NCBI GenBank assembly: GCA_021776135.1
Contig: JAJFGL010000035.1
Location: forward strand, 38,335 to 102,334
Length of the DNA stretch: 64,000 nt
Source of the DNA: Kiloniellaceae bacterium
Lineage (GTDB): Bacteria; Pseudomonadota; Alphaproteobacteria; Kiloniellales; J153
Reading direction: 5' to 3'
Part shown: piece by piece, positions 42,187-50,372 of the stretch
Numbering within the stretch: position 1 is the stretch's first letter
Layout: every line of letters begins with the position of its first letter
Translations under genes and position numbers: made by a program
Notes under the pieces: model-generated
The model's input: only the letters and a program-made list of their open reading frames with translations
Told to the model about the DNA's origin: nothing
The model's database searches: none

Positions 42187-43346
42187 GCTTCGGTCTTTCC
42201 TGGCTCTCGCCTCAAAAGGGCGAGAGCCAGCAGGCCGCCTAGGGCGCTCAAGACCGCCATGACGGTGAAGGCGCCGCCGGCGAGTCCGGCATACAACCAC
42301 CCCGCCGCCAACATGGCTAAACCGATCGCCAGGCCGCCCGCGATGGCGGAATAGAGGGCTTGGGCGCTGGCCGCCAAGCCGGGCGGCGCGTTGCGGACCA
42401 GGAAGTGCATGGCGCCCAGATGGGCGGCGCCGAAGCTAGCGGCATGAAGAAGCTGCGCCGCCGCCAGAGCCGGTAAGGCCGTGGTCTGCCCCAAGACCAG
42501 CCAGCGCACGACGCCCCCGAAACCCGCCAGGGCCATAAGTCCGAAGGGTCCGAGGCGGGCCACGATCCGGGCGCTGAAGGCGAAGAGGATCACCTCCGCG
42601 ACCACCCCCAGGGCCCAGAGCCCGCCGACCGCCGCCTCGCTCAAACCGGCGGCGCGCCAATGCAGCGCGGAAAAGCCGTAATAGACCGCGTGACTGGCGC
42701 CAAGCAGGCTCGCCGCGCCCAGGAACAAGAGAAAATCGCCGCGGATAAAGAGGACCCAGAGTCCGCGTCCCGGACCCGGCGTCGCGGCCCGCGCCGTGCC
42801 CGGAAATACCATCGCGGCCAGGACATTGAGTCCCAGGGCGCCGAGCAGCAACGGCAGGATCAAGTCGGGGCCGCGCCCGGTCAACACCCAGCCCGCGCCG
42901 GCCGTGCCCAAAATAAAGGTCAGCGAGCCCCAGAGGCGCACCCGTCCATAATCGAGCCTGCCATCCTTGGCCGCCGCCATGGTCTGGGTCTCGGTCAAGG
43001 GAATCAGGATCGGGTGAAAGATATTGACCAGGACCATGATCGCCAGGATCGGCCAAAACCCCTCGGCGGCGAAAAAGGCGGAAAAAATGAGAAACGACAT
43101 GAGCGCGCAAGCCACCAGGGTCGCCTTGGCCCGGCCGCTGCGGTCGGCTACCTGGGCCAAGGCCGGGTTGCTGAGCACCTTGACCCAGGTGCCCAAGGCC
43201 AGCAGCAGGCCGATTTCTCCAGCGCTGAAGCCGCGCGACGACAGCCATACCGGCCAAAACGGCAGGTATATCCCGACGGTCAGGAAGACCGCGCCGTACA
43301 TGACCGCGTAACGCGACGATAGGACGATTCTGGCGCGGCTCGGCAT
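42183..43346 (-). CDS. MFS transporter, phenylpropionate/HsrA-like
   Basis: 387 residues with about twelve membrane segments. The start SSRYAVMYGAVFLTVGIYLPFWPVWLSSRGFSAGEIGLLLALGTWVKVLSNPALAQVADRSGR and DYGRVRLWGSLTFILGTAGAGWVL fit the MFS_1_like/HcaT (3-phenylpropionate transporter) branch. The substrate cannot be read. It converges with phnX with a 4-base overlap and is divergent from the GMC oxidoreductase 73 nt away. An 11-bp hairpin is coded near its C-terminus (42201-42229). Confidence 0.88.
   Translation of the reverse strand: MPSRARIVLSSRYAVMYGAVFLTVGIYLPFWPVWLSSRGFSAGEIGLLLALGTWVKVLSNPALAQVADRSGRAKATLVACALMSFLIFSAFFAAEGFWPILAIMVLVNIFHPILIPLTETQTMAAAKDGRLDYGRVRLWGSLTFILGTAGAGWVLTGRGPDLILPLLLGALGLNVLAAMVFPGTARAATPGPGRGLWVLFIRGDFLLFLGAASLLGASHAVYYGFSALHWRAAGLSEAAVGGLWALGVVAEVILFAFSARIVARLGPFGLMALAGFGGVVRWLVLGQTTALPALAAAQLLHAASFGAAHLGAMHFLVRNAPPGLAASAQALYSAIAGGLAIGLAMLAAGWLYAGLAGGAFTVMAVLSALGGLLALALLRREPGKTEA
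42201..42229. terminator. 11-bp hairpin at the phnX / MFS convergence
   Basis: TGGCTCTCGCC (42201-42211) and GGCGAGAGCCA (42219-42229) form a perfect stem with a 7-base loop, 15 nt after the phnX stop and inside the last codons of the MFS gene. The position suits a bidirectional terminator, but there is no T tract on either side, so intrinsic termination is doubtful. Confidence 0.4.
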
Positions 43347-43419
43347 GGCCTTCCTATAGCACGGGCCGCTTGAGCCGCGCGCGTCTAGGGCGATAATGGA
43401 GCAGGAGGAAGATGCATAG

Positions 43420-45039
43420 ATGACGGACGATCCAGAAAGCTTGGGCGCGTACGACTATGTCATCGTCGGCGCCGGCTCGGCAGGCTGCGTGCTGGCCAAC
43501 CGGCTCTCGGCCGATCCGGAGCAGCGGGTGCTGCTTTTGGAGGCGGGGGGACGGGATAATTACATCTGGATTCACATCCCCATCGGCTACCTTTATACCC
43601 AGAACAACAAGCGCACCGACTGGTGCTTCAAGACCGAGGCGGAGGAGGGGCTTAACGGCCGGGCGCTCAACTATCCCCGGGGCCGGGTTCTGGGCGGCTG
43701 TTCTTCCATCAACGGCATGATCTATATGCGCGGCCAGGCTCGCGATTACGATCGGTGGCGTCAGCTCGGCAATGCCGGTTGGGCTTGGGACGATGTTCTG
43801 CCTTACTTCAAGCGTTCGGAGGATTTCCACCAGGGCGCCGACGCGGATCATGGCGCCGAGGGCGAATGGCGGGTCGAAGGGCAACGCCTGTCCTGGGAAA
43901 TCCTCGACGCCTTTCGCGAAGCGGCGGCCCAGAGCGGCATCCCCAAGACCGACGACTTCAACCGGGGCGACAACGAGGGCTGCGGTTACTTCCACGTCAA
44001 TCAGAAGCGCGGCTTCCGCTGGAACACGTCGCAAGCTTTTTTGAAGCCGGTGCGCGGGCGATCCAACTTGACCGTGCTCACCGGCGCGCAGGCGCGCAAG
44101 CTTCTGTTCGAGAATCGTAAGGCGACCGGGGTCGCGTTTCGCCACCAGGGCGTGGAGGCCAAGGCTCTGGCACGCCGGGAGGTCATCCTGGCGGCGGGCG
44201 CTATCGGATCGCCGCAACTGCTTCAACTCTCGGGCATAGGGCCGGAGGCGCTGTTGCGCGAGTTCGGTATTCCGGTGCGTCATGGCTTGCCCGGCGTGGG
44301 CGGGAATTTGCAGGATCACTTGCAGATTCGTACCGCCTTCAAGGTCCAGGGCGTCAAGACCATGAACGAGCGGGCGAACTCCCTTCTTGGCCGCGCCGGC
44401 ATGGGGCTGGAATACCTGCTGTTCCGGCGCGGGCCCTTGACCATGGCGCCCAGCCAGCTTGGCGCTTTCGCCAAGTCGGACCCGGCGCGCGAGACCCCCG
44501 ATCTCGAATATCACGTCCAGCCCCTGTCCCTGCCCAAGTTCGGCGAAGCCTTGGATGCCTTTCCCGCCATCACCGCTTCGGTGTGCAATCTGCGGCCGGA
44601 AAGCCGGGGGTCGATTCGTATCGTGAGCCCCGATCCCTTCGAGGCGCCGGCCATCCGGCCCAACTACCTGTCGACGCCCGGCGACCGGCTCGTCGCGGCG
44701 GCGTCGATTCGCCTGACCCGGAAAATCATGGCGGCGCCGGCCCTGGCTAAGTACCGGCCCCATGAGTTCCGCCCCGGCCCCGAGGCGCAAAGCGAAGATG
44801 ACTTGGCTAAGGCGGCGGGCGACATCGGGACCACCATTTTTCACCCGGTCGGCACCGCCAAGATGGGCAAGGACGATACGGCCGTGGTCGATGAGCGCCT
44901 GCGGGTGCGCGGGATCGAGGGCTTGCGGGTCGTCGATGCCTCGGTCATGCCGGCGATCACCTCGGGCAACACCAATGCCCCGACCATTATGATCGCGGAA
45001 AAAGCCAGCGCCATGATCCGCGAGGATTGGCGGGATTAG
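43420..45039 (+). CDS. GMC-family FAD oxidoreductase (choline dehydrogenase-like)
   Basis: 539 residues. The FAD-binding start DYVIVGAGSAGCVLANRLSADP and GMC signature 1 (YPRGRVLGGCSSINGMIYMRGQ) are followed by signature 2 (GAIGSPQLLQLSGIGP) and the C-terminal catalytic region with FHPVGTAKMGKDD (active-site His) and DASVMPAITSGNTNAPTIMIAEKAS. GMC enzymes oxidise alcohols; resemblance to choline or other aliphatic alcohol dehydrogenases is general and does not fix the substrate. It begins at an ATG after GGAGGAAGATGCATAG and is not tightly linked to another gene. Confidence 0.92.
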   Translation: MTDDPESLGAYDYVIVGAGSAGCVLANRLSADPEQRVLLLEAGGRDNYIWIHIPIGYLYTQNNKRTDWCFKTEAEEGLNGRALNYPRGRVLGGCSSINGMIYMRGQARDYDRWRQLGNAGWAWDDVLPYFKRSEDFHQGADADHGAEGEWRVEGQRLSWEILDAFREAAAQSGIPKTDDFNRGDNEGCGYFHVNQKRGFRWNTSQAFLKPVRGRSNLTVLTGAQARKLLFENRKATGVAFRHQGVEAKALARREVILAAGAIGSPQLLQLSGIGPEALLREFGIPVRHGLPGVGGNLQDHLQIRTAFKVQGVKTMNERANSLLGRAGMGLEYLLFRRGPLTMAPSQLGAFAKSDPARETPDLEYHVQPLSLPKFGEALDAFPAITASVCNLRPESRGSIRIVSPDPFEAPAIRPNYLSTPGDRLVAAASIRLTRKIMAAPALAKYRPHEFRPGPEAQSEDDLAKAAGDIGTTIFHPVGTAKMGKDDTAVVDERLRVRGIEGLRVVDASVMPAITSGNTNAPTIMIAEKASAMIREDWRD

Positions 45040-45080
45040 CCCCGTTCTCACGGTGCGTGTAGGCAGGGGTATCTCAACTT

Positions 45081-45215
45081 CTCCCTCCCCCCTTGAGGGG
45101 GAGGGCCGGGGTGGGGGGCGTCGCCGTCAGGCGGCATGGGAACAGTGAAGTGGGGTCTTTCGACGCGCTGACGCGCTTCCCCCCACCCTAACCCTCCCCC
45201 TCAAGGGGGGAGGGA
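45081..45215. repeat. Large inverted repeat with CCCTCCCCCTTGAGGGGGAGGG arms
   Basis: The left arm (45081-45117) and right arm (45179-45215) are inverted copies of about 37 bases with two mismatches, and each arm itself contains a CCTTGAGG-type hairpin core. The 61-base middle is not repetitive. Elements with this core are common extragenic repeats in several alphaproteobacterial genomes. The right arm overlaps the 3' end of tusA. Confidence 0.85.
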
Positions 45216-45469
45216 ATTGAGGGCGACGGCGCGGCCTCGTCCTCGCCTTTGCGGCGGATGAGGAAAGTGAAGACCTTGCCGTCTTGACCGGATTCGACCA
45301 GCTCGTGGCCGGTGGTCAGGCAGAAAGCCTTGAAATCGATGACCGATGCCGGATCCGTCGCCAGGACACGCAGGAGGCCACCGGGCGCCACGCCCTTCAA
45401 GGCCTTGCGCGCCTTCAGCACCGGCAGGGGGCAGTTGAGGCCCTTGGTATTGAGGAGGGTTTCGGTCAT
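45188..45469 (-). CDS. tusA: TusA-family sulfur carrier protein
   Basis: 93 residues. The domain (LLNTKGLNCPLPVLKARKALKGVAPGGLLRVLATDPASVIDFKAFCLTTGHELVES) has the conserved CPxP with Cys13 as the sulfur-carrying residue and covers about the first 75 residues, the normal TusA length. The last 15 or so residues (EAAPSPSIPSPLEGEG) and the stop codon are encoded by the right arm of the inverted repeat, so the C-terminal tail is repeat-derived. A GGAAATGAG ribosome binding site precedes ATG 45469. The role is sulfur transfer, for example to tRNA thiolation or molybdopterin; no partner genes are adjacent. Confidence 0.93.
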   Translation of the reverse strand: MTETLLNTKGLNCPLPVLKARKALKGVAPGGLLRVLATDPASVIDFKAFCLTTGHELVESGQDGKVFTFLIRRKGEDEAAPSPSIPSPLEGEG

Positions 45470-45564
45470 CTCATTTCCGGGGTTCCCACATTCTTAGGGT
45501 CTTACTTGGGCCCGTGCGTCCTGGCAAGACGCACCGTTTTCCGGCTTGATCGACGGAATAATTT

Positions 45565-45580
45565 TTGATCAAATGGTAAA
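45565..45580. promoter_or_regulatory. RutR-like operator upstream of preTA
   Basis: TTGATCAAATGGTAAA matches 12 of 14 specified bases of the RutR palindrome TTGACCA-NN-TGGTCAA. It ends 39 nt before the preT start, a normal operator position. RutR controls pyrimidine use in E. coli and responds to uracil, the substrate of the PreTA enzyme, so location and function agree. Confidence 0.6.
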
Positions 45581-45619
45581 AATTGAGAATCGCGAAAAAC
45601 CGTGGGAGGAGACGAGTCC

Positions 45620-46975
45620 ATGGCTACAGGCAGCGCCAAGCGCGATGTCGCCACCGGCCGGCTGACGGCGCGGCAGTATGCGGAGAACTTCGCCGACTTG
45701 CATCCGCCCTTGGACACCCATGGGGCCATGGTCGAGGCGGACCGCTGTTATTTCTGCCATGACGCGCCTTGCGTCGAGGCCTGTCCGACCGACATCGACA
45801 TCCCCATGTTCATTCGCCAAATCTCCACCGGCAACCCCTTGGGGGCGGCGGAAACCATCCTGAGAGAAAACATCATGGGCGGCATGTGCGCCCGGGTCTG
45901 TCCGACGGAGACCCTGTGCGAGGAAGTCTGCGTGCGCGAGATCGCCGATGGCAAGCCGGTCAAGATCGGCTTGCTGCAGCGCCACGCGACCGACGCCTTA
46001 TTCGCGGACGGCAAGCAGGTCTTCGCCCGCGCGGCGGACAGCGGCAAGCGCGTGGCGGTGGTCGGCGCCGGCCCGGCGGGCCTGTCCTGCGCCCATCGCC
46101 TGGCGCTGCTGGGTCATGCGGTTACCGTGTTCGACGCACGCGAAAAACCGGCTGGTCTCAATGAGTACGGGATCGCGGCTTATAAAACGGTCGAGGATTT
46201 CGCCCAGCGCGAGGTGGCCTTCATTCTGTCCTTGGGCGGCATCGAGGTGGTGACCGGCAAGGGCCTGGGGTCAGGCTTGAGCCTGGAGCAACTGCGCGCC
46301 GACTACGACGCGGTGTTCCTGGGCCTTGGTCTGGGAACGGTTCGCGATTTGGGCCTGGATGGCGAGGAGCTTGACGGCGTGATCGACGCCGTGGACTACA
46401 TATCCGACCTGCGCCAAGCCAAGGATTTGTCGAGCCTGCCGGTCGGGCGCCGGGTGGTGGTCATCGGCGGCGGCATGACCGCCATCGACATCGCGGTTCA
46501 AAGCAAGCTGCTAGGCGCCGAGGAGGTAACCCTCGTCTACCGGCGCGGCAAGGCGCAGATGAACGCCAGCGTTTTCGAACAAGACCTGGCCCAGACCCGG
46601 GGCGTGAAAATCATCCACTTCGCCAAGCCGTCGCGTTTGATCGGCGAGGCCGGCGCGCTACGCGCTATTGAATTCGAGCGCACCAGCCTGGACGCCGAAG
46701 GCCGCCTGGAGGGCGCCGGGGAAAGCTTTACCCTGGCCGCCGATGTGGTGTTCAAGGCCATTGGACAGGCTTTTGTTGCCATGGATGACACGGTGAAACT
46801 CGAGGATGGCCGTATCGCGGCCGATGGCGAAGGCCGCACCTCGCTGCCCGATGTCTGGGCCGGCGGCGATTGCGTGGCCGGGGGGCAGGATCTGACCGTC
46901 GCCGCGGTCGCAGACGGCAAGGCGGCGGCGGTGTCCATGGATCGCGCCCTGCGCGCGCAAAAGGCGAAAGGATGA
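45620..46975 (+). CDS. preT: Dihydropyrimidine dehydrogenase subunit PreT (NAD-dependent)
   Basis: 451 residues from ATG 45620, preceded by GGGAGGAGA. The N-terminus carries an iron-sulfur binding region (CYFCHDAPCVEACPTDIDIPMFI and MGGMCARVCPTETLCEEVCV), then FAD-binding GAGPAGLSCAHRLALLGHAVTVFDA and NAD-binding VVVIGGGMTAIDIAVQSKLLGA, the layout of glutamate-synthase-like small subunits and of PreT. With PreA it reduces uracil and thymine to dihydro forms, the first step of reductive pyrimidine catabolism. preA follows after 4 nt. No dihydropyrimidinase or ureidopropionase gene lies within the window on the downstream side. Confidence 0.93.
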   Translation: MATGSAKRDVATGRLTARQYAENFADLHPPLDTHGAMVEADRCYFCHDAPCVEACPTDIDIPMFIRQISTGNPLGAAETILRENIMGGMCARVCPTETLCEEVCVREIADGKPVKIGLLQRHATDALFADGKQVFARAADSGKRVAVVGAGPAGLSCAHRLALLGHAVTVFDAREKPAGLNEYGIAAYKTVEDFAQREVAFILSLGGIEVVTGKGLGSGLSLEQLRADYDAVFLGLGLGTVRDLGLDGEELDGVIDAVDYISDLRQAKDLSSLPVGRRVVVIGGGMTAIDIAVQSKLLGAEEVTLVYRRGKAQMNASVFEQDLAQTRGVKIIHFAKPSRLIGEAGALRAIEFERTSLDAEGRLEGAGESFTLAADVVFKAIGQAFVAMDDTVKLEDGRIAADGEGRTSLPDVWAGGDCVAGGQDLTVAAVADGKAAAVSMDRALRAQKAKG

Positions 46976-46979
46976 GGCC

Positions 46980-48284
46980 ATGACCGATCTTCGCGGTGAC
47001 TTCCTGGGAATCAAATCGCCCAACCCTTTCTGGCTCGCCTCGGCGCCGCCGACCGACAAGGAATACAACGTGGTGCGCGCCTTCAAGGCGGGCTGGGGCG
47101 GGGTGGTGTGGAAAACCCTGGGCGAGGATCCGCCCATCGTCAACGTCAACGGCCCGCGCTATGGCGCGATTTACGGCGCCGACCGGCGCTTGCTGGGGTT
47201 CAATAATATCGAGCTGATAACCGACCGGCCCTTGGAGCTCAACCTGCGCGAGATCAAGAAGGTCAAACGCGACTGGCCGGACCGGGCCGTGGTGGTCTCG
47301 CTCATGGTGCCTTGCGAGGAAGCGGCCTGGAAAAAGATTTTACCCTTGGTCGAGGACACCGGCGCGGATGGCATCGAATTGAACTTCGGTTGCCCCCACG
47401 GCATGTCGGAACGGGGCATGGGCGCCGCCGTCGGTCAGGTGCCGGAATACGTCGGCATGGTCGCGAAGTGGTGCAAGCAGAACTCGCGCATGCCGGTTAT
47501 TGTCAAGCTGACCCCCAACATCACCGACGTGCGCAACCCGGCGCGCGCCGCCAAGGAAAACGGGGCCGACGCGGTGTCCCTCATCAACACCATCAACTCC
47601 ATCGTCGGTATCGATCTCGATACCATGGCGCCGAACCCGGCGACCGACGGCAAGGGCACCCATGGCGGTTATTGCGGCCCGGCGGTCAAACCCATCGCCC
47701 TGAGCATGGTCTCGGAAATAGCCCGCGATCCGGCCACCCACGGCCTGCCTATTTCGGGCATCGGCGGCATTTCCGATTGGCGCGACGCGGCTGAGTTCAT
47801 GGCCGTGGGTTGCGGCAACGTGCAAGTCTGCACCGCCGCCATGGTCTACGGCTTCCGCATCGTCGAGGACATGATCGAAGGCCTGAAGAACTGGATGGGA
47901 ACGAAAGGCTATACGCGCCTTGACGACTTCATCGGCAAGGCGGTGCCGAACCTGACCGACTGGCAGTATCTGAACCTGAACTACATCGTGAAGGCGAAAA
48001 TCGATCAGGACCTGTGCATCGAGTGCGGGCGCTGCCACATCGCCTGCGAGGACACCTCGCACCAGGCGATCACGGCGGTTAAAGATGGCCGAAGGCATTT
48101 CGAGGTCATCGACGAGGAATGCGTCGGCTGCAATCTCTGCGTTAGCGTGTGCCCGGTCGAGGACTGCATTACCCTGGAGCGCCAAACCTCAGGCATAGAC
48201 CCGCGCACCGGCAAACCCATCGACCCGGCCTACGCCAACTGGACAACCCACCCCAACAACCCCAGCCGCGAGGCGGCTGAGTGA
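46980..48284 (+). CDS. preA: Dihydropyrimidine dehydrogenase subunit PreA
   Basis: 434 residues: an FMN-binding dihydroorotate-dehydrogenase-like barrel (GIKSPNPFWLASAPPTDKEYNVVRAFKAGWGGVVWKTL; GIELNFGCPHGMSERGMG; LTPNITDVRNPARAAKENGADAVSLINTINS; SGIGGISDWRDAAEFMAVGCGNVQVCTAAM) followed by two 4Fe-4S motifs (CIECGRCHIAC near residue 346 and CVGCNLCVSVCPVEDC near 382). It binds the pyrimidine and works with PreT. The gene is 4 nt after preT, forming one operon under the RutR-like site. Confidence 0.96.
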   Translation: MTDLRGDFLGIKSPNPFWLASAPPTDKEYNVVRAFKAGWGGVVWKTLGEDPPIVNVNGPRYGAIYGADRRLLGFNNIELITDRPLELNLREIKKVKRDWPDRAVVVSLMVPCEEAAWKKILPLVEDTGADGIELNFGCPHGMSERGMGAAVGQVPEYVGMVAKWCKQNSRMPVIVKLTPNITDVRNPARAAKENGADAVSLINTINSIVGIDLDTMAPNPATDGKGTHGGYCGPAVKPIALSMVSEIARDPATHGLPISGIGGISDWRDAAEFMAVGCGNVQVCTAAMVYGFRIVEDMIEGLKNWMGTKGYTRLDDFIGKAVPNLTDWQYLNLNYIVKAKIDQDLCIECGRCHIACEDTSHQAITAVKDGRRHFEVIDEECVGCNLCVSVCPVEDCITLERQTSGIDPRTGKPIDPAYANWTTHPNNPSREAAE

Positions 48285-48322
48285 GGGGGGAGGACATGTT
48301 CACGGACTAGGAAGCCCAGATT

Positions 48323-49234
48323 GTGGCGGTCCCGCGTGTAGCGCCTTCATCCAACACAACAAGCATCAGCCGCGCCCACAGTGCGCTTCTGATCTACACC
48401 ATTCTTATCAGCACCTCGTTTCCACTCGGCCGCCTGGTCGCCTTGGAAGCCGATCCCGTGGTGGTGACTTTTTTACGTTTCGCCTTCGGGACCTTGGCCT
48501 TTGGGGCTGTTCTGGGCTTTAGCGGCGGCTTGCGCTGGCCGGCTTTGCGCGCTTTGCCGCGCTATGGCTTCATCGCCTTTCTCATGGCGGTGTTTTTCGT
48601 CGCCATGTTCGAGGCTTTGCGCACGGTCGATCCCTTGAGCGCCGGCGCGATCTTCACGCTTCTGCCCTTGATGAGCGCGGCTTACGCCTATGCGGTCTTT
48701 CGGGAGCGGTTGTCCAGTCATCTGGCCGTGCTGCTTTTCTTCGGCGCCTTCGGGGCGCTGTGGGTGTTGTTCCGGGGGTCTTTGGATCGCCTCCTGCTGC
48801 TCGACTTCGGTGCGGGCGAGGGGGTTTTCTTGCTCGGCTGTGTCGCCTTCGCCGCCCACCCGGTGGCGGTGAAACGGCTGCACGGCGGCGATCCCATCCC
48901 GCACCTGACATTTTGGAGCCTGGTCATGGGCACGGTCATGCTCGCCGTTGTTGGTATGCCCCGGATCCTGGCGACGCCCTGGTCCGCGATCTCCGGCCAG
49001 GTTTACCTGGCGATCGTTTACCTGGGCGTGTGCAACACCGCCTTCACGTTCTTTTTGTCCAAGACGGCGAGCGTCGTCCTGAGCCCGGCCAAGGTCATGG
49101 CCTACACCTTCCTGATTCCGGGCTTGGTGGCGCTCTTGGAAGGCGTGTTCCGCCAAGCCTGGCCGGAGCCCACTGTATACACCGGTATCGCAATCACGGT
49201 GCTGGCCATGTTGGCGATGTTGAAGGTGAAGTAA
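48323..49234 (+). CDS. EamA (DMT) family permease
   Basis: 303 residues with ten membrane segments in two EamA repeats (SALLIYTILISTSFPLGRLVALEADPVVVTFLRFAFGTLAF, and the second repeat from FLLGCVAFAAHPVAVKRL). DMT carriers typically export small metabolites; the substrate is not readable. The gene starts at GTG 48323, 38 nt after preA on the same strand, so co-transcription with preTA is possible. Its stop is adjacent to the stop of the convergent dehydratase gene. Confidence 0.87.
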   Translation: MAVPRVAPSSNTTSISRAHSALLIYTILISTSFPLGRLVALEADPVVVTFLRFAFGTLAFGAVLGFSGGLRWPALRALPRYGFIAFLMAVFFVAMFEALRTVDPLSAGAIFTLLPLMSAAYAYAVFRERLSSHLAVLLFFGAFGALWVLFRGSLDRLLLLDFGAGEGVFLLGCVAFAAHPVAVKRLHGGDPIPHLTFWSLVMGTVMLAVVGMPRILATPWSAISGQVYLAIVYLGVCNTAFTFFLSKTASVVLSPAKVMAYTFLIPGLVALLEGVFRQAWPEPTVYTGIAITVLAMLAMLKVK

Positions 49235-50197
49235 TTACCTTGCGGTCTTGGACAAGATGGGACCGAACACCGCCGCATCGACGTTGCCGCCCGAGAGAAC
49301 GACGCCCACCTTCTTGCCCGCGAGCTTAGCCTTTTCTTTTAGCACCGCCGCCAGGGGTGCGGCGCCGGCGCCTTCGGCCAGGTTGTGGGTATCGGTGTAG
49401 TAGGCGCGCATGGCCGCTTCGATTTCGTCTTCCGACACCGTGACGATTCGTTCCGCGCCCTTGCGTATAATCTCCAGGGCTTGCGGGTCGGGTTCGCGCA
49501 CGGCGACGCCGTCTGCGAAGGTGTTGGCGCTTGCCGTTGCGACCGGCTTGCCGGCCTCGAAGGAAAGCGCATAAGCGGCGGCGCGTTCCGCGACCACGCC
49601 CACGATCTCGGTCGCGAGTCCCAAGGCGTCGCGGGCCATGATGGTGCCGCAGATGCCCGAGCCCAGACCGATGGGCACGTAAACCGCGTCCAGCTCCGCC
49701 GCGCCGCGTAGGAACTCCAGGCCGTAGCTCGCCACGCCAAGCGCCAGGCCGGGATCGAAGGAGGGCACCATGTAGAGGCCTTCCTGCTTGGCGCGCGCCG
49801 CCGCGTGGTCCTTGGCGTCGACGAAGTCATCGCCATGTTCGATCAACTCGGCGCCGAAGGCGCGCATGGCGCGGTTCTTTTCGACGCTGTTGCCGTGGGG
49901 CACCACGACCACGGCCTTGAGTCCCTGAAGCCGCGCCGCCAGGGCGATGCTTTGGCCATGATTCCCCCGGGTCGCCGCGATCACGCCGCTGACCTCCGGA
50001 TGCCGTTGTTTGAGGCTGTCCATGAAGACCAGGCCGCCGCGCAGCTTGAAGGCGCCGATGGGGGTGTGGTTCTCATGCTTGACCCAGATTTCCACGCCCG
50101 CCCGCTGGCACAGCAGCGGCCAGCAATATTGCGGGGTCGGGGGCATGTGGCGGTACACCAATTCCGCCGCCGTTTCGATTCGCGCCAATTCGGTCAT
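49235..50197 (-). CDS. Threonine/serine dehydratase-like PLP enzyme
   Basis: 320 residues from ATG 50197. The fold type II pattern is complete: [22 protein letters not shown] (PLP Lys in AFKLRG), [19 protein letters not shown], the Gly-rich phosphate loop [17 protein letters not shown], and [10 protein letters not shown] near the end. It belongs to the single-domain group that includes catabolic threonine dehydratase, serine racemase and threo-3-hydroxyaspartate lyase; there is no C-terminal regulatory domain, so allosteric isoleucine control is unlikely. The frame runs open upstream into mccB territory, but the family starts here. It is divergent from mccB by 175 nt. Confidence 0.88.
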   Translation of the reverse strand: MTELARIETAAELVYRHMPPTPQYCWPLLCQRAGVEIWVKHENHTPIGAFKLRGGLVFMDSLKQRHPEVSGVIAATRGNHGQSIALAARLQGLKAVVVVPHGNSVEKNRAMRAFGAELIEHGDDFVDAKDHAAARAKQEGLYMVPSFDPGLALGVASYGLEFLRGAAELDAVYVPIGLGSGICGTIMARDALGLATEIVGVVAERAAAYALSFEAGKPVATASANTFADGVAVREPDPQALEIIRKGAERIVTVSEDEIEAAMRAYYTDTHNLAEGAGAAPLAAVLKEKAKLAGKKVGVVLSGGNVDAAVFGPILSKTAR

Positions 50198-50254
50198 GAA
50201 ACTCTCTCCGTTATTCGGCCAAACCTTAGGATTGGGGGCCAAGCCTCTGCAAGC

Positions 50255-50275
50255 GTTACATTGTCTAGTAACAAT
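50255..50275. promoter_or_regulatory. Overlapping small inverted repeats in the dehydratase / mccB divergent region
   Basis: GTTAC (50255-50259) pairs with GTAAC (50268-50272), and ATTGT (50260-50264) with ACAAT (50271-50275). The site is 58 nt upstream of the dehydratase start and about 100 nt upstream of mccB, so it could serve either promoter. No known regulator motif was matched. Confidence 0.3.
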
Positions 50276-50372
50276 TCTCACGAAATTCTGGCGCCCGCGC
50301 TCGGAAATAACTTGCCGGAATCTTGGCTGTCCGGCACACCTATTCCGTAGGTATTCACGGAGTCGCCGCCGT

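Noticed and set aside
43354..45051. A 565-codon reverse-strand open frame opposite the GMC oxidoreductase gene
   Set aside because: It is antisense to a complete, well-supported enzyme, and such long antisense frames are common in GC-rich genes; no motif or ribosome binding site supports it.
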